The notes: a model not told the origin generated them from the letters alone. 64,000 nucleotides of DNA from Symbiodinium natans (GCA_905221605.1 CAJNDS010002079.1:2038501-2102500), one strand, 5' to 3'. Shown: positions 49,276 to 58,055, counted from the first letter of the stretch. Translations and numbers: made by a program.

Positions 49276-49525
49276 CTGGGGGTTGTATTCCCTATGCAAC
49301 CCTAGTAAGCCCAGAGAGTTTCAGTTTTGACCAGGGCCCCCCAAACCCCAGGAACGGCACGCAGTATCTGGCGACAGCCTCCTGTTCCCAGTCCGAGCCG
49401 TCCCCGATATACAGCTGGGATGGAGCCTTGCCCGCGTCCCACCTCCCCCCCCGCCCCCCCTATTAACCCAAAAACCCTAAAGAAAATTCCATAAGCCCTG
49501 TAAACCCTATAAGCCCTAAAAATCA

Positions 49526-49660
49526 CCTAAACCTAAACCTGTTTCAAAAACCTAAAGCATGAGCCCTGCTTTTCCGAGTTCTTGTTAAGGAGCTAAACCT
49601 AAACCTAAACCTGTTTAAACAACCTAAAGCATGAGCCCTGTTCTTGGTAAGGAGCTAAAC
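49526..49660. repeat. About 65-bp tandem duplication
   Basis: AAACCTGTTTCAAAAACCTA, AAGCATGAGCCCTG ... TTAAGGAGCTAAAC occurs twice. The inverse of its end (AGCTCCTTAAACAAGAAC) follows at 49725-49742. Confidence 0.8.
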
Positions 49661-49747
49661 AGAAGCTACCATAAAGAGGATGCTGCATCATCGACTGTAG
49701 AAGCCTGTTTATGGCAACTTAAGTTCAGCTCCTTAAACAAGAACCCA

Positions 49748-49945
49748 GTCCTAAACCCTAATTAAACCTCAAACCCTAAACCCTAAACCCTAAACCCTAA
49801 ACCCTAAACCCTAAACCCTAAACCCTAAACCCTAAACCCTAAACCCTAAACCCTAAACCCTAAACCCTAAACCCTAAACCCTAAACCCTAAACCCTAAAC
49901 CCTAAACCTTACCCCCTAAACCCTAAACCCTAAACCCTCAACCCT
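49748..49945. repeat. CCCTAAA tract upstream of the EAR gene exon
   Basis: About twenty-six units, the longest C-rich array. It ends 18 bp before the acceptor of the EAR exon at 49963. Confidence 0.98.
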
Positions 49946-49962
49946 AATTGCTATCCCTTCAG

Positions 49963-50047
49963 TTCGCAGATCCCAGGAGCGAGCCTCAACGAGACTCAGC
50001 GCTTCGATACGGTGGATGCACGCGACGTGAGGTACTTCGAAATCGGT
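49963..50047 (+). CDS. EAR/EPTP-repeat protein, exon 1 seen
   Basis: After GCTATCCCTTCAG the frame reads SQIPGASLNETQRFDTVDAR then DVRYFEIG. The pattern 'Q-I-P-G ... D-V-x-Y-F' is the signature of EAR (EPTP) repeats, which build beta-propeller domains in secreted or surface proteins. The exon ends at ATCGGT|GCAGCC (GC donor) or ATCG|GTGCAG (GT donor). Only the GC choice keeps the frame into the next exon. The acceptor lies next to a long CCCTAAA array. Upstream exons were not found. The role in the cell is unknown, as for most EAR proteins outside vertebrates. Confidence 0.65.
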
Positions 50048-50131
50048 GCAGCCCCTTGGGGACCACATTGAAGCAGGGTTTAAATTTCTGTTTTTGGTGA
50101 GTGTATATAAGGTTCCTTTGTAAAATTTGTG

Positions 50132-50193
50132 AGTGTATATACCTGGTGTCCTTTTGGGGGTACAAGAAATATATATACCCTACTTCACATGAA
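50132..50193. repeat. Dispersed repeat within EAR intron
   Basis: GTGAGTGTATATACCTGGTG, TCCTTTTGGGGGTACAAGAA and ATATATATACCCTACTTCAC match 22331-22392. A partial second GTGAGTGTATATAAGG lies at 50098. Confidence 0.65.
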
Positions 50194-50281
50194 ACTTTAA
50201 AGGGGTTTATGTTCATGTATCCTGATAGAGATTGTAGTAGTATAGGGTATATGATCTTTTGCGGTTCATTTGGTCTTTGAG

Positions 50282-50425
50282 GTCCCCTACCTTGCCTTCA
50301 GCAAGTTCGAACAAAGTGCAAATGCCACATCACCGATTTACAGGTGGAATGGTGTGGAGTTTGCGGAATTCCAGAACCTGCCGACCTACTTGCCCTCCGC
50401 TTTGGAGGACTTTGTGATCGATGGC
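50282..50425 (+). CDS. EAR/EPTP-repeat protein, exon 2 seen
   Basis: After TGGTCTTTGAG the frame reads VPYLAFSKFEQSANATSPIY, RWNGVEFAEFQNLPTYLPSA, LEDFVIDG. It completes one repeat (YLAFSK) and contains the next YRWNGVEF...FQ strand set. It ends exactly at GATGGC|GTGACT, a GT donor, phase 0. Spliced to exon 3 it gives FVIDG-VTYLAVAHQ, which is the expected EAR continuation. Confidence 0.8.
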
Positions 50426-50525
50426 GTGACTGGCCCCCAACTCACTGGGTTGTTTACTTTTATCCGAGCGTTTGCCCCGTGTTTCGATAAAGCCTCGTGT
50501 GTTTTCTCACCAAAGAGACACAAAG

Positions 50526-50839
50526 GTGACCTACCTAGCCGTGGCCCATCAGGATGCTCTTGTTTCCGTCTACATCTTCAACGGCAGCGCCTTCGAAGAC
50601 TATCAGGACATCAGCACCAACAGCGACCCCAGAGCTCTGGCTTACTTCGAAGTTGAGGGTGAGAAGTGCTTGGCAGTTGCTTGCCACGAAGGGTGGGGCG
50701 TAGCAATCTACAGATGGGGCCACGCATCCTTCGGACTGTGGACCACCTTGGAGGCCTCCTGGGCCGTGGACTTGGCGGCCTTCCACGTCAACGGCGGCTT
50801 CTACCTGGCAGTGGCGGAGCATGACGCCTTTGGCTCAAG
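50526..50839 (+). CDS. EAR/EPTP-repeat protein, exon 3 seen
   Basis: After GACACAAAG: VTYLAVAHQDALVSVYIFNG, SAFEDYQDISTNSDPRALAY, FEVEGEKCLAVACHEGWGVA, IYRWGHASFGLWTTLEASWA, VDLAAFHVNGGFYLAVAEHD, AFGS. Two and a half EAR repeats are seen (YLAVAHQ, CLAVACHE, YLAVAEHD). The end after TCAAG would use a GA donor (AG|GAAACG) to join SSPEVLTRIY in exon 4, which fits the GA donors reported for dinoflagellates. Otherwise the frame runs to TAG at 50853. The intron that follows contains a poly-G run. Confidence 0.8.
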
Positions 50840-50920
50840 GAAACGCCCCCTGTAGACCCTTTTTTTTGGGGGGGGGGGGGGGGGGGGCGGAGTTTATTGT
50901 TTGGGGTGACCCCATATGAG

Positions 50921-50990
50921 CCCTGAAGTCTTGACAAGGATCTACACCAAGAGCGGCTCGGACTTTCAGGTCTTGCAGACAGCTGGGTCA
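50921..50990 (+). CDS. EAR/EPTP-repeat protein, exon 4 seen
   Basis: After CATATGAG: PEVLTRIYTKSGSDFQVLQT then AGS. The RIYTKSGSDFQVLQT strand follows AVAEHDAFGS as expected in the repeat. Ends TCA|GTGTTA, a GT donor, phase 0. Confidence 0.65.
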
Positions 50991-51118
50991 GTGTTAGGGA
51001 TCCTTTTTTCTTTTTGGGTTATGGGCTTTCTTACATATGAACAAAAAGGATCCTTTTTTCTTCCTAAACCCTAAACCCTAAACCCTAAACCCTAAACCCT
51101 AAACCCTAAACAAACCAG
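50991..51118 (+). other. Intron with inverted GGATCC arms and a CCCTAAA array
   Basis: Starts GTGTTAGGGATCCTTTTTTC. The inverse of an inner arm appears as AAAAAGGATCCTTTTTTC. Then eight CCCTAAA units and the acceptor AAACAAACCAG. 128 bp. It is the best-supported telomere-repeat-bearing intron because both flanking exons are recognisable EAR sequence. Confidence 0.6.
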
Positions 51119-51214
51119 GGATTAAGGACACTGGCAGGCCCCTACACGAACGGCGTCCACGCCTTCGTCGCTGGCGGCGTCCAACACCTAGCTCTGGCAA
51201 GATCCCATGAGGAT
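51119..51214 (+). CDS. EAR/EPTP-repeat protein, exon 5 seen
   Basis: GLRTLAGPYTNGVHAFVAGG, VQHLALARSHED in frame with exon 4. Ends GAT|GCAAAC (GC donor) if joined to DPNTVYAWDG, giving ARSHED-DPNTVYAWDG, the canonical EAR spacing. Read-through would add ANK before the TTTAGGG array. Confidence 0.65.
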
Positions 51215-51224
51215 GCAAACAAGG

Positions 51225-51316
51225 GTTTAGGGTTTAGGGTTTCGGGTTTAGGGTTTAGGGTTTAGGGTTTAGGGTTTAGGGTTTAGGGTTTAGGGTTTAG
51301 GGTTTAGGGTTTAGAG
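51225..51316. repeat. TTTAGGG array forming an EAR-gene intron
   Basis: About thirteen units fill nearly the whole interval between exon 5 and exon 6. Confidence 0.95.
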
Positions 51317-51323
51317 TTTTGAG

Positions 51324-51371
51324 GATCCGAACACCGTGTACGCCTGGGACGGCAGCGGCTCCTCGCGATGG
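51324..51371 (+). CDS. EAR/EPTP-repeat protein, exon 6 seen (right end unknown)
   Basis: After TTTTGAG: DPNTVYAWDGSGSSRW. The VYAWDGSG strand fits the repeat. The next expected strand (F...Q) was not found, so the right boundary is open and the downstream part may lie beyond or be lost. Confidence 0.5.
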
Positions 51372-51569
51372 ATTTGCTTGGACATGTGGTGCTCTAAGCT
51401 CTCGAACGCTCTAAACCCCAAAGCCTATGACCTCATGTAAGCCCCAAGCCCGGTAACCCTACAATGCCTAAACCCAAACCCTATAACCCGAAGCCGATAC
51501 GCCTATAAACCCTAACCACTATGGGGAATACCTGGTTTGTGGGTTTCTCTGCAGATGAAGCCCTAAACC

Positions 51570-51632
51570 CTAGACCCGAGACCCTAGACCCGAGACCCTA
51601 AACCCTAAACCCTAAACCCTAAACCTAAACCC
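51570..51632. repeat. CCCTAAA / CCCGAGA tract
   Basis: CCCTAGACCCGAGA units then CCCTAAA. 51640-52150 is low-copy without a supported exon. Confidence 0.9.
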
Positions 51633-52169
51633 GAAGCCCTGAGTGCCTCAGAGATCAGGTTTCCAGCCGAAGTTTTGTGCGCCTGGTGGCAAGGCAGGGG
51701 AGTTTTACGAGAATATAACGGGGCCACAAATAGAGATCCCACAATCGTAGGATTCAAAATGGGTGGTGTAGGGTTTAGGGTTTAGGGGATAGGCACATGA
51801 CTGGACCTCTTTGGCAACCGCGGGGTCCTCCCATCTGCTCCTGAGCCGGAGCCGTGGCATCGGAGATTGAGTATGGGTGTTTAGGGTTCAGGGATTAGGG
51901 TTTAGAGTGTTTAGGGTTTGTAGGAGAAGGACCCCAACAAGGTGCCCCGAATATCGTAAAGCTCCATATCATAGGGGGTTTAGGGCTAGGGTATAGGGTT
52001 TAGGATTTTGGGTTTAGGATTTTGGGTTAGGGTTGGAGGTTTGGAAAAGTTGCGAGTCCGGCACAAAGGACGACTGTTCACAGGGGTTTTAGGATGGAAA
52101 AGGGCTGAAGCGGAAACGAACCCAACAGATTTGTAAGAGCGTGACCCCCCAAACCCTAAGCTCGACTTA

Positions 52170-52255
52170 ACCCCTATAACCCCAAAGCCCCAAACCCTAA
52201 ACCCTGAACCCTAAACCCTAAACCCTAACCCCAATGCCCCAAACCCTGTAAAGCC
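52170..52255. repeat. CCCCAAA / CCCTAAA tract
   Basis: About ten mixed units. A 90-bp island follows (52260-52350, including GGCCTTTCCGAGATCTTCGA), possibly an exon, frame unclear. Confidence 0.85.
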
Positions 52256-52358
52256 CACAGCCCTGTGCTGCGCACCTTCAGACTCAAGCTAAGGAGCGGT
52301 AGCCGTGGCCTTTCCGAGATCTTCGAAATTCCAGACCCGTGAAGCTGCGAGCAGCTAG

Positions 52359-52440
52359 GGTTTAGGGTTTAGGGTTTAGGGTTTAGGGGTTCGGGGTTTA
52401 GGGTTTAGGGTTTAGGGTTTAGGGTTTAGGGTTTAGGGTG
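52359..52440. repeat. TTTAGGG tract
   Basis: About eleven units, opposite in orientation to the tract 100 bp upstream. Confidence 0.95.
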
Positions 52441-52800
52441 CAGGGGTTGTATGTTAAATGCCCCTGTGGCCGAAAAAGGCCAGTCTTCAAGCAGCAAATG
52501 GGTGCGATGACCAGCTTGGGGGAGCACCCATGTCGTTGCAAGTTGTTGCTTTGTACCCAGAGACTCCCAAACCCCTCACTTAAGAAAATATCCCTTAAAG
52601 TATAGTAATTAATAGAAACCCTAATGTGCCTAATATGAAATAAGTGATATTCCTGAGTTGAGGGGTTGTGGAGTCTCTGGGTAGCTTTGCACATCATCTG
52701 GCCTTTTGCCGATCTGGCCCTCTCCACAGGAGACGGCGGAAGCTGCACTTGTAGTGACTTGTAGACGGCGTTGGGCTCCTCATCCTTGCGAACAACATTG

Positions 52801-52888
52801 TCCTAAACCCTAAACCCCAAACGCCAAACCCCAAACCCTAAACCCCAAACCCTAAACCCTAAACCCTAAACGCCCCGAACCCTAAACA
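52801..52888. repeat. CCCTAAA / CCCCAAA tract
   Basis: About eleven units. 52441-52800 is low-copy, with no gene supported. Confidence 0.9.
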
Positions 52889-52958
52889 AGCGATCATCGG
52901 ACGTGCACATCGCCCCTGCTTTCAGACCTCTCCCCTGCCAGAGCGCTCACTGTAAAGA

Positions 52959-53078
52959 CATATGGGTAGTTCTCTAAACGAAGGGTCCCCTTTGGATAAA
53001 TGAAGGGTCCCCTTTGGAGTCGTTATGTTCAGGCTGCCGTGCTATATAGGACCCTACTTTGGAAGACTACCCATATCC
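52959..53078. mobile_element. Foldback element with internal 22-bp duplication
   Basis: Ends ATATGGGTAGT and ACTACCCATAT are inverse. GAAGGGTCCCCTTTGGA occurs twice inside and AGGACCCTACTTTGG once. Confidence 0.7.
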
Positions 53079-53089
53079 TGCAGACACCC

Positions 53090-54000
53090 GTTTTTTGGGG
53101 GTTTAGGGCTTAGGGTTCAGGAGTTTAGGGTACTGGTTGTTGAGTCGACTACCCCCCGATTTTTTGGGTTTTGGGGTTTAGACGACTTCCAGTCCGTGTC
53201 AGTAATCAAATTTCAGCCGCGTAGACCGCAAAACCCGACCAATGCTCAAATCGAATGTTGCTGAGTCCCTTAGCCACAAAAGAATTGACAGCAGATCAAG
53301 AAAGGAAGAGAGGCAAAGGATACGAGCAAAGGATACGAGAGCAAGATGAGTTGAAGATCAGCCTTTATTCGGTCACTATCTTTACATTTGACGGGCTCTT
53401 GGTAGATGAATATTTCGATTTCACGGCAGGACTTCTAAAAAACCAGGTGTATAGGGTAGCCAAACTCTACTATGAAGCTCCCCTGCGTCTTCGGGTCGTC
53501 TCGTTTAGGGTTTACCCCCTTAAACCCGAAATCCTAAACCCTGAGCCCTAAACCCTAAACCCTGAGGGCCTTAAGGTTTACATTTTTCATAAATTCTCAC
53601 AAGCCAGGGTTTCGGTTTTCGGGGTTTAGGGTTTTGGCACCTGGGCCACCCTAATTATGCGATTTGAGAATAGGTTAAGGGTTCGCGTTTCGGAGCCTGA
53701 ATCCTAAAGCTTCACCTACAACCTAAACTGCAAGGACACCCTTAGGAGCAAAGCCCTTCAACACTGAACCTTTGAGCCTAAACTCTCACGCAAGCCTCTA
53801 GACTCTACCCCAAACTTTACATCCCTAAATCTTAAACTCTAAACCCTAAATCCTAAACCCTAAACCCCAAACTTTAACTCCCTAAACCCTAATTAAACCC
53901 TTGACCCGAAGACATCGAAGACCGAAGACTCCGCAAGCCCGTGATGCACCCCTCTACATCTTCAAAGCCGAAAGAGTACAGCACGGCCCTGCGCACCTCT
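53090..54000. other. Low-copy and degenerate repeat
   Basis: Short frame at 53255-53551 includes KELTADQERKRGKGYEQRIR then EQDELKISLYSV, which is coding-like. CCCTAAA-like words are at 53525-53570 and 53830-53900. No family recognised. Confidence 0.35.
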
Positions 54001-54002
54001 GT

Positions 54003-54098
54003 AGGGTTTAGGATTTAGGGTTTACGGTTTAGGGCTTAGGGTTTAGGGCTTAGGGCTTAGGGCTTAGGGTTTAGGGTTTAGGGTTTCGGGTTTAAGGT
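54003..54098. repeat. TTTAGGG / CTTAGGG tract
   Basis: About thirteen mixed units. Confidence 0.95.
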
Positions 54099-54109
54099 CT
54101 AGGGTGCAG

Positions 54110-54172
54110 GCAGAGCTGCTTGACGCCCTTTCCACCAGAGTCGATGGTTTGGAGGTGGCGGATGGGAACTAG
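54110..54172 (+). CDS. Candidate terminal exon (AELLDALSTRVDGLEVADGN)
   Basis: GGGTGCAG, then AELLDALSTRVDGLEVADGN and TAG. Leucine heptads (L-L-x-x-L-x-x-x-V-x-x-L). Ends just before a family 6 element. Confidence 0.5.
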   Translation, partial: AELLDALSTRVDGLEVADGN

Positions 54173-54182
54173 GACCGGGGGT

Positions 54183-54358
54183 CGGCCCTTATTTCCTTTA
54201 TTTGGGGTAGGGTTTAGGGTTTAGGGTTTAGGGTTTAGGGTTTAGGGTTTTGGGTTTTGGGTTTTGGGTTTTGGGTTTAGGGTTTAGGGTTTAGGGTTTC
54301 CCTTATAATCCCCTTCATGCCAAAAAGGGTACCCTTTCCATTCCTAGGTTACTCCCGC
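54183..54358. mobile_element. MITE-like family 6 element (copy 3) expanded by an internal telomere-like array
   Basis: GGCCCTTATTTCCTTTATTT then an array (TTTAGGG x5, TTTTGGG x4, TTTAGGG x3), then TTTCCCTTATAATCCCCTTC, AAAAAGGGTACCCTTTCC and TAGGTTACTCC. The flanks match copies at 2.15 and 11.7 kb, where only one GGGTTTAGG is present. Confidence 0.8.
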
Positions 54359-54412
54359 GGTCGAGTGAATGTTCCGAGTCGACTTGAAAGTTCAAGCGTA
54401 GTTGCTTCTTGG

Positions 54413-54510
54413 GGTTTAGGGTTTAGGGTTTAGGGTTTAGGGTTTAGGGTTTAGGGTTTAAGGGTTTAGGGTTTAGGGTTCAGCGTTTAGCGTTTAGCGT
54501 TTAGCGGCAA
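54413..54510. repeat. TTTAGGG tract ending in TTTAGCG units
   Basis: Ten TTTAGGG units then four TTTAGCG units. Confidence 0.95.
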
Positions 54511-54598
54511 TTGGATAGTTGCTGGTTTGAACCTTGTTGGTGGTTCTTTTAAAGCGCTTTAAGCCCTGAACCCTAAGTTACAATTACCCACCTTCAAG

Positions 54599-54742
54599 CA
54601 CTTGGAGGTTCATGGTACATTGTGACCCAATTAGAACTGTGCTTATAACCAAACTATACCCCTATTAGGATATCAGGGGCTTCTAAGTGGACTGTAGCTA
54701 CACTTATAAGTGGGTTGCTGAGTACGCTGAACCTCCAAGTAT
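54599..54742. mobile_element. MITE-like family 1 element (copy 11)
   Basis: CACTTGGAGGTTCATGGTAC to GTACGCTGAACCTCCAAGTA, full length. Confidence 0.85.
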
Positions 54743-54926
54743 AGAGTGAGTGTAGCCCCTAAACCTGGGCGTTCTCCAGAAAAGAATTGAAACGCTTGGA
54801 AAATTTCTGGGGCAGCGGTCGCTCGTCTAACAATTATTCAGCAGACCGCCTGGGCATAGCCCTTACAAGAAATCAAGGGGGTATGGTCCAAACCTTCCTT
54901 ATTTTCTCCTTTGAACCCCAACACCC

Positions 54927-55040
54927 TGGGTTTAGGGTTTAGGGTTTAGGGTTTAGGGTTTAGGGTTTAGGGTTTAGGGTTTAGGGTTTAGGGTTTAGGG
55001 TTTAGGGTTTAGGGTTTAGGGTTTAGGGTTTAGGGTTGAG
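54927..55040. repeat. TTTAGGG tract
   Basis: About sixteen perfect units, followed within 25 bp by a family 2 element. Confidence 0.98.
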
Positions 55041-55061
55041 GGAAAACCCGAAAGCTATACC

Positions 55062-55132
55062 AAGAGTCCTTGATAGGGATTGCAGTAGGGGGTACTACAA
55101 TCCCTATGAAGGACTGTTAGTGTAAGGGGGAA
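55062..55132. mobile_element. MITE-like family 2 element (copy 2)
   Basis: AAGAGTCCTTGATAGGGATT ... AATCCCTATGAAGGACTGTT then AGTGTAAGGGGGAAC. Confidence 0.8.
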
Positions 55133-55188
55133 CATCCTGAAACCCTGAAGCCGTAAATGCCTGAAGTCCTGAAGTCCGACTTGCTCAG

Positions 55189-55240
55189 ACCCTAAACCCT
55201 AAACCCTAAGCCCTAAACCCTAAACCCTAAACCCTAAACC
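55189..55240. repeat. CCCTAAA tract
   Basis: Seven units directly before an exon-like island. Confidence 0.95.
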
Positions 55241-55241
55241 T

Positions 55242-55373
55242 TCTTTGGAAGCCGAGTGCCATCCAGCCCCAGAGCCCGACAAGCCTGAAACCTTTCAGGC
55301 CAAGGGGCAACCGGATGCGAACTCGGCAGAACTCCAAGCAGAGCTGGCCGAATCCCGGCTGCCAAAATCCTGA
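55242..55373 (+). CDS. Candidate terminal exon (SAELQAELAESRLPKS)
   Basis: Frame SLEAECHPAPEPDKPETFQA, KGQPDANSAELQAELAESRL, PKS and TGA. A proline/acidic linker leads into a short helix. One of the longer islands. It may be entered at CATCCAG. No family recognised. Confidence 0.5.
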   Translation, partial: SLEAECHPAPEPDKPETFQAKGQPDANSAELQAELAESRLPKS

Positions 55374-55399
55374 AGATCATTTAACCCAAAACCCTCTTG

Positions 55400-55975
55400 G
55401 TAGTGAAGTGGTACCCTTTGTTCCCTTCTTTTGGTTCAAGGTTCCCTTATACACTAGCTAACCCCCTAGAGGGTACCCTTGTTATAACCATGGTGACTGG
55501 GCTACCACCTTCAGACTCCAACCGGTCAAGCCCCTTAACACGCATAAGAACCAATTCGTCGGTATGGATTTGGGAGATTTTGTGTTTTCCCATGTTCAGG
55601 AATATTTTTCAGAGGGTGTTAAGGGCCATCCTAGATTCACACCCCAGTAAAGCTTTGAAGAGTCCAAAAACATGGAGAGGCCTTGAGGGGTTCTACAGTA
55701 AACTCCCAACAGTGGGAACATCACCATACGAAAGGGAATCCCAGCACTAATCGCCATTAGACCAGGTTCCAAACTTCATGGAGTTTACGGTAAGGGGCTT
55801 GAAGGGGGCTAGCCACATCCAACCGGAAGTACCCAATCAACCTCAACCTCAACTCAATGTCAGAGCTACTGCTGCACAGGTGCCGGTGGGTATGGAGACG
55901 CCTCAAAGAGTGGAGACAGCTGTAGGAGCAGCAGACTGCGAAGGAGAAACTTCAAGATGGCTACTAAGAGCTTGA
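55400..55975 (+). other. Low-copy stretch with overlapping short frames
   Basis: 55415-55480 repeats a GGTACCCTTTGTTCCCTTCT and GGTTCAAGGTTCCCTTATA motif also at 7.49 kb. Around 55870-55975 the frame reads AAQVPVGMETPQRVETAVGA, ADCEGETSRWLLRA and TGA. Another frame gives EQQTAKEKLQDGY. Either could be an island exon. Confidence 0.35.
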
Positions 55976-55978
55976 AGA

Positions 55979-56041
55979 ATCCCTAAACCCTAACCCTAAA
56001 CCCTAAACCCCTAAACCCTAAACCTAAACCCTAAACCCTGA
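55979..56041. repeat. CCCTAAA tract
   Basis: Eight mixed units. Confidence 0.9.
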
Positions 56042-56139
56042 AGAATCCAGAAACATGGGATCGAAACAGTCAAGCAGCTTCTGCCTTGAACCACACACTG
56101 CATGAGCTGGCATGCCTAGGGTTCGGATAGTTTTGGGTT

Positions 56140-56400
56140 TCGGGTTTAGGGTTTAGGGTTTAGGGGTTTAGGGTTTAGGGTTTAGGGTGTTTCCCAAGCG
56201 AAACCCTGTAGGCTCGAAGCCCATACTGCCACCCCCCTTGAGCCCTCTCCCGAAACCCTCTCTCCCAAACCCCTCTAACACTAAACCCTAAACCCCCGAA
56301 CCCGCGACAGTCGAAGGGGTTTAGGGTTTGGGGTTTAGGATTGGGGTTGAGGGTTTAGGTTTAGGGATTAGGGTTTAGGGTTTAGAGTTTAGGGCCCCAA
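56140..56400. repeat. TTTAGGG and CCCTAAA groups
   Basis: TTTAGGG at 56140-56190, CCCTAAA words at 56278-56300, TTTAGGG again at 56318-56395. Confidence 0.85.
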
Positions 56401-56421
56401 GCCTGTGCAGCAGCTTAGGAG

Positions 56422-56532
56422 ATGAAGAAGGGCCTGCAGGCCCTGGACGACCAGACGCATGAACTCACAGCCACCGGGCCCACTTTGCTATTTCTTCGGG
56501 GTTTAGGGTTTAGGGCGTCCCCGGTTCCATAG
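56422..56532 (+). CDS. Small ORF (KKGLQALDDQTHELTATG)
   Basis: 36 codons from ATG: MKKGLQALDDQTHELTATGP, then a part that translates heptamer-like sequence, ending TAG. Only the first 20 residues look genuine. A GC or GT exon end near CGGG|GTTTAG is likely. Confidence 0.4.
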   Translation: MKKGLQALDDQTHELTATGPTLLFLRGLGFRASPVP

Positions 56533-56549
56533 ATCATATAGAACCCATG

Positions 56550-56632
56550 AAGGTTTAGGGTTTAGGGTTTAGGGTTTAGGGTTTAGGGTTTAGGGTTTAG
56601 GGTTTAGGGTTTAGGGTTTAGGGTTTCGGGTT
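56550..56632. repeat. TTTAGGG tract
   Basis: About eleven units. Confidence 0.95.
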
Positions 56633-56859
56633 CAGGGGTTGGGAGGACGGGCCGGTTGGCGTTGCGGTTGGGTGCTTTTGGATGTTCAGATTTGAGGTTT
56701 ATGGAGCAGGCAGGGGTCTATCGCTGTGTCGCTCCTAAATCCTGAACCCTAAACCCTAAACCCTAAACCCTAAGACCCTTTGATCCCAGGTGAGCTACAG
56801 CCAGCTCAGGGAAATTCTTGGAGAGGCTCCCGAGGCTCTCTGTGTAGGCTATGTTTGGT

Positions 56860-56930
56860 TTTGGGGTTTAGGGTTCAGGGTTTAGGGTTTAGGGTTTAGG
56901 GTTTCGGGTTTAGGGTTTAGGGTTTCGGCT
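56860..56930. repeat. TTTAGGG / TTTCGGG tract
   Basis: About nine units. A short CCCTAAA block is at 56747-56775. The 60-bp island between them (56785-56850) includes GTGAGCTACAGCCAGCTCAG without a clear frame. Confidence 0.85.
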
Positions 56931-57235
56931 TATGTTTGGTTCAGGGCTTTAGGGGGTTCGGGGTTGGGTTTAGGACGTAGGGCTTGGGGCTTCGGGGTTC
57001 GGGTTTCGGAGTCACGTGTTTAGCTGAGGTCGTTTAGGTTGCAGGATGATTTCAACCCGAAACCAAAACCTCAACTTGTGAGGAATAGACAACAAAAGGG
57101 ACCCAACGAGGGGCTTCAGCCCGTAATGTAGATGAACACCCCTCCCACCCCAACTTGGAACAAAAGCGAGTTGGATGAAGCCATTTGCCCGCGCCCCCTG
57201 AATCCTAAGCCCTATGTAATCCCTGACCCTCAAGC

Positions 57236-57405
57236 CTAAACCCCAAACCCCAAACCCCAAACCCCAAACCCCAAACCCTAAACCCTAAACCCCAAACCCC
57301 GAACCCTAAACCCCAAACCCTAAACCCTAAACCCTAAACCCCGAACCCCCCAAACCCCCCAAACCCCCCAAACCCCCCAAGGCCCAAACCCTGAACCCTA
57401 AAACC
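57236..57405. repeat. CCCCAAA / CCCTAAA / CCCCCCAAA array
   Basis: About twenty-two units in three sub-blocks by variant. Confidence 0.95.
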
Positions 57406-57428
57406 GCTGCCAGGGCCCGGCCGCCAGC

Positions 57429-57476
57429 ATGTCCAAAGAACTCCAGGGCCTTCGCGCTGCGCGCCTCTGCCAGTGA
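57429..57476 (+). CDS. Small ORF (MSKELQGLRAARLCQ)
   Basis: Fifteen codons from ATG to TGA between a C-rich array and the GGGTTTATA array. It resembles the ends of other islands, but is very short. Confidence 0.3.
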   Translation: MSKELQGLRAARLCQ

Positions 57477-57502
57477 ATAACTCCCCACAGGTTCAAGGGG
57501 AT

Positions 57503-57662
57503 AGGGTTTATAGGGTTTATAGGGTTTATAGGGTTTATAGGGTTTATAGGGTTTATAGGGTTTATAGGGTTTATAGGGTTCATAGGGTTTATAGGGTTTG
57601 TAGTGTTTATAGGGTTTACAGGGTTTATAGGGTTTATAGGGTTTATAGGGTTTATAGGGTTT
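57503..57662. repeat. GGGTTTATA nonamer array
   Basis: About eighteen units of a 9-bp variant that contains the heptamer with an inserted TA. Frames translate YRV or NPI repeats and are artefacts. Confidence 0.98.
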
Positions 57663-58055
57663 AGGGTTTAGGGATTGGGTTTAGGCTTTAGGGTTCAGGG
57701 TCTAGGGGTTTGGGGCTTAGGGTTTTTTGATCCCTTACTAGCTTCTTTCAGGGCATCCTTTGCATTCGTCGGGCGAAGCAAGCAAGCTGGTATGGGGGGG
57801 GGGGGGGGGTCCCTGACCGAATGAGAACATCTAACTCTGCAAGAGTCATCGACTTTCATAATCTGTTACGCAAAGCCCCTACGAAAATCTGTTGTGCAAC
57901 CGAATCCAACATACACTTCGAAAGTTTGCGCAGTACCCCCTAGAAACCCGATTACCATCCCCACAACCCACCCTATCAACCCTACTTTTTACGTCAAAAC
58001 AGCTTCCAAGTAGCTCAACCCTAAACCCTAAACCCTGAACCCTACTTTTTTCAAG

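Noticed and set aside
50821-50845. Relict dinoflagellate spliced-leader sequence (CCTTTGGCTCAAGG)
   Set aside because: Only about ten bases match the end of the leader as I recall it, and the site is inside an EAR coding segment where it encodes AFGS.
57398-57664. NPI and YRV repeat proteins
   Set aside because: Translations of the GGGTTTATA array on the two strands.
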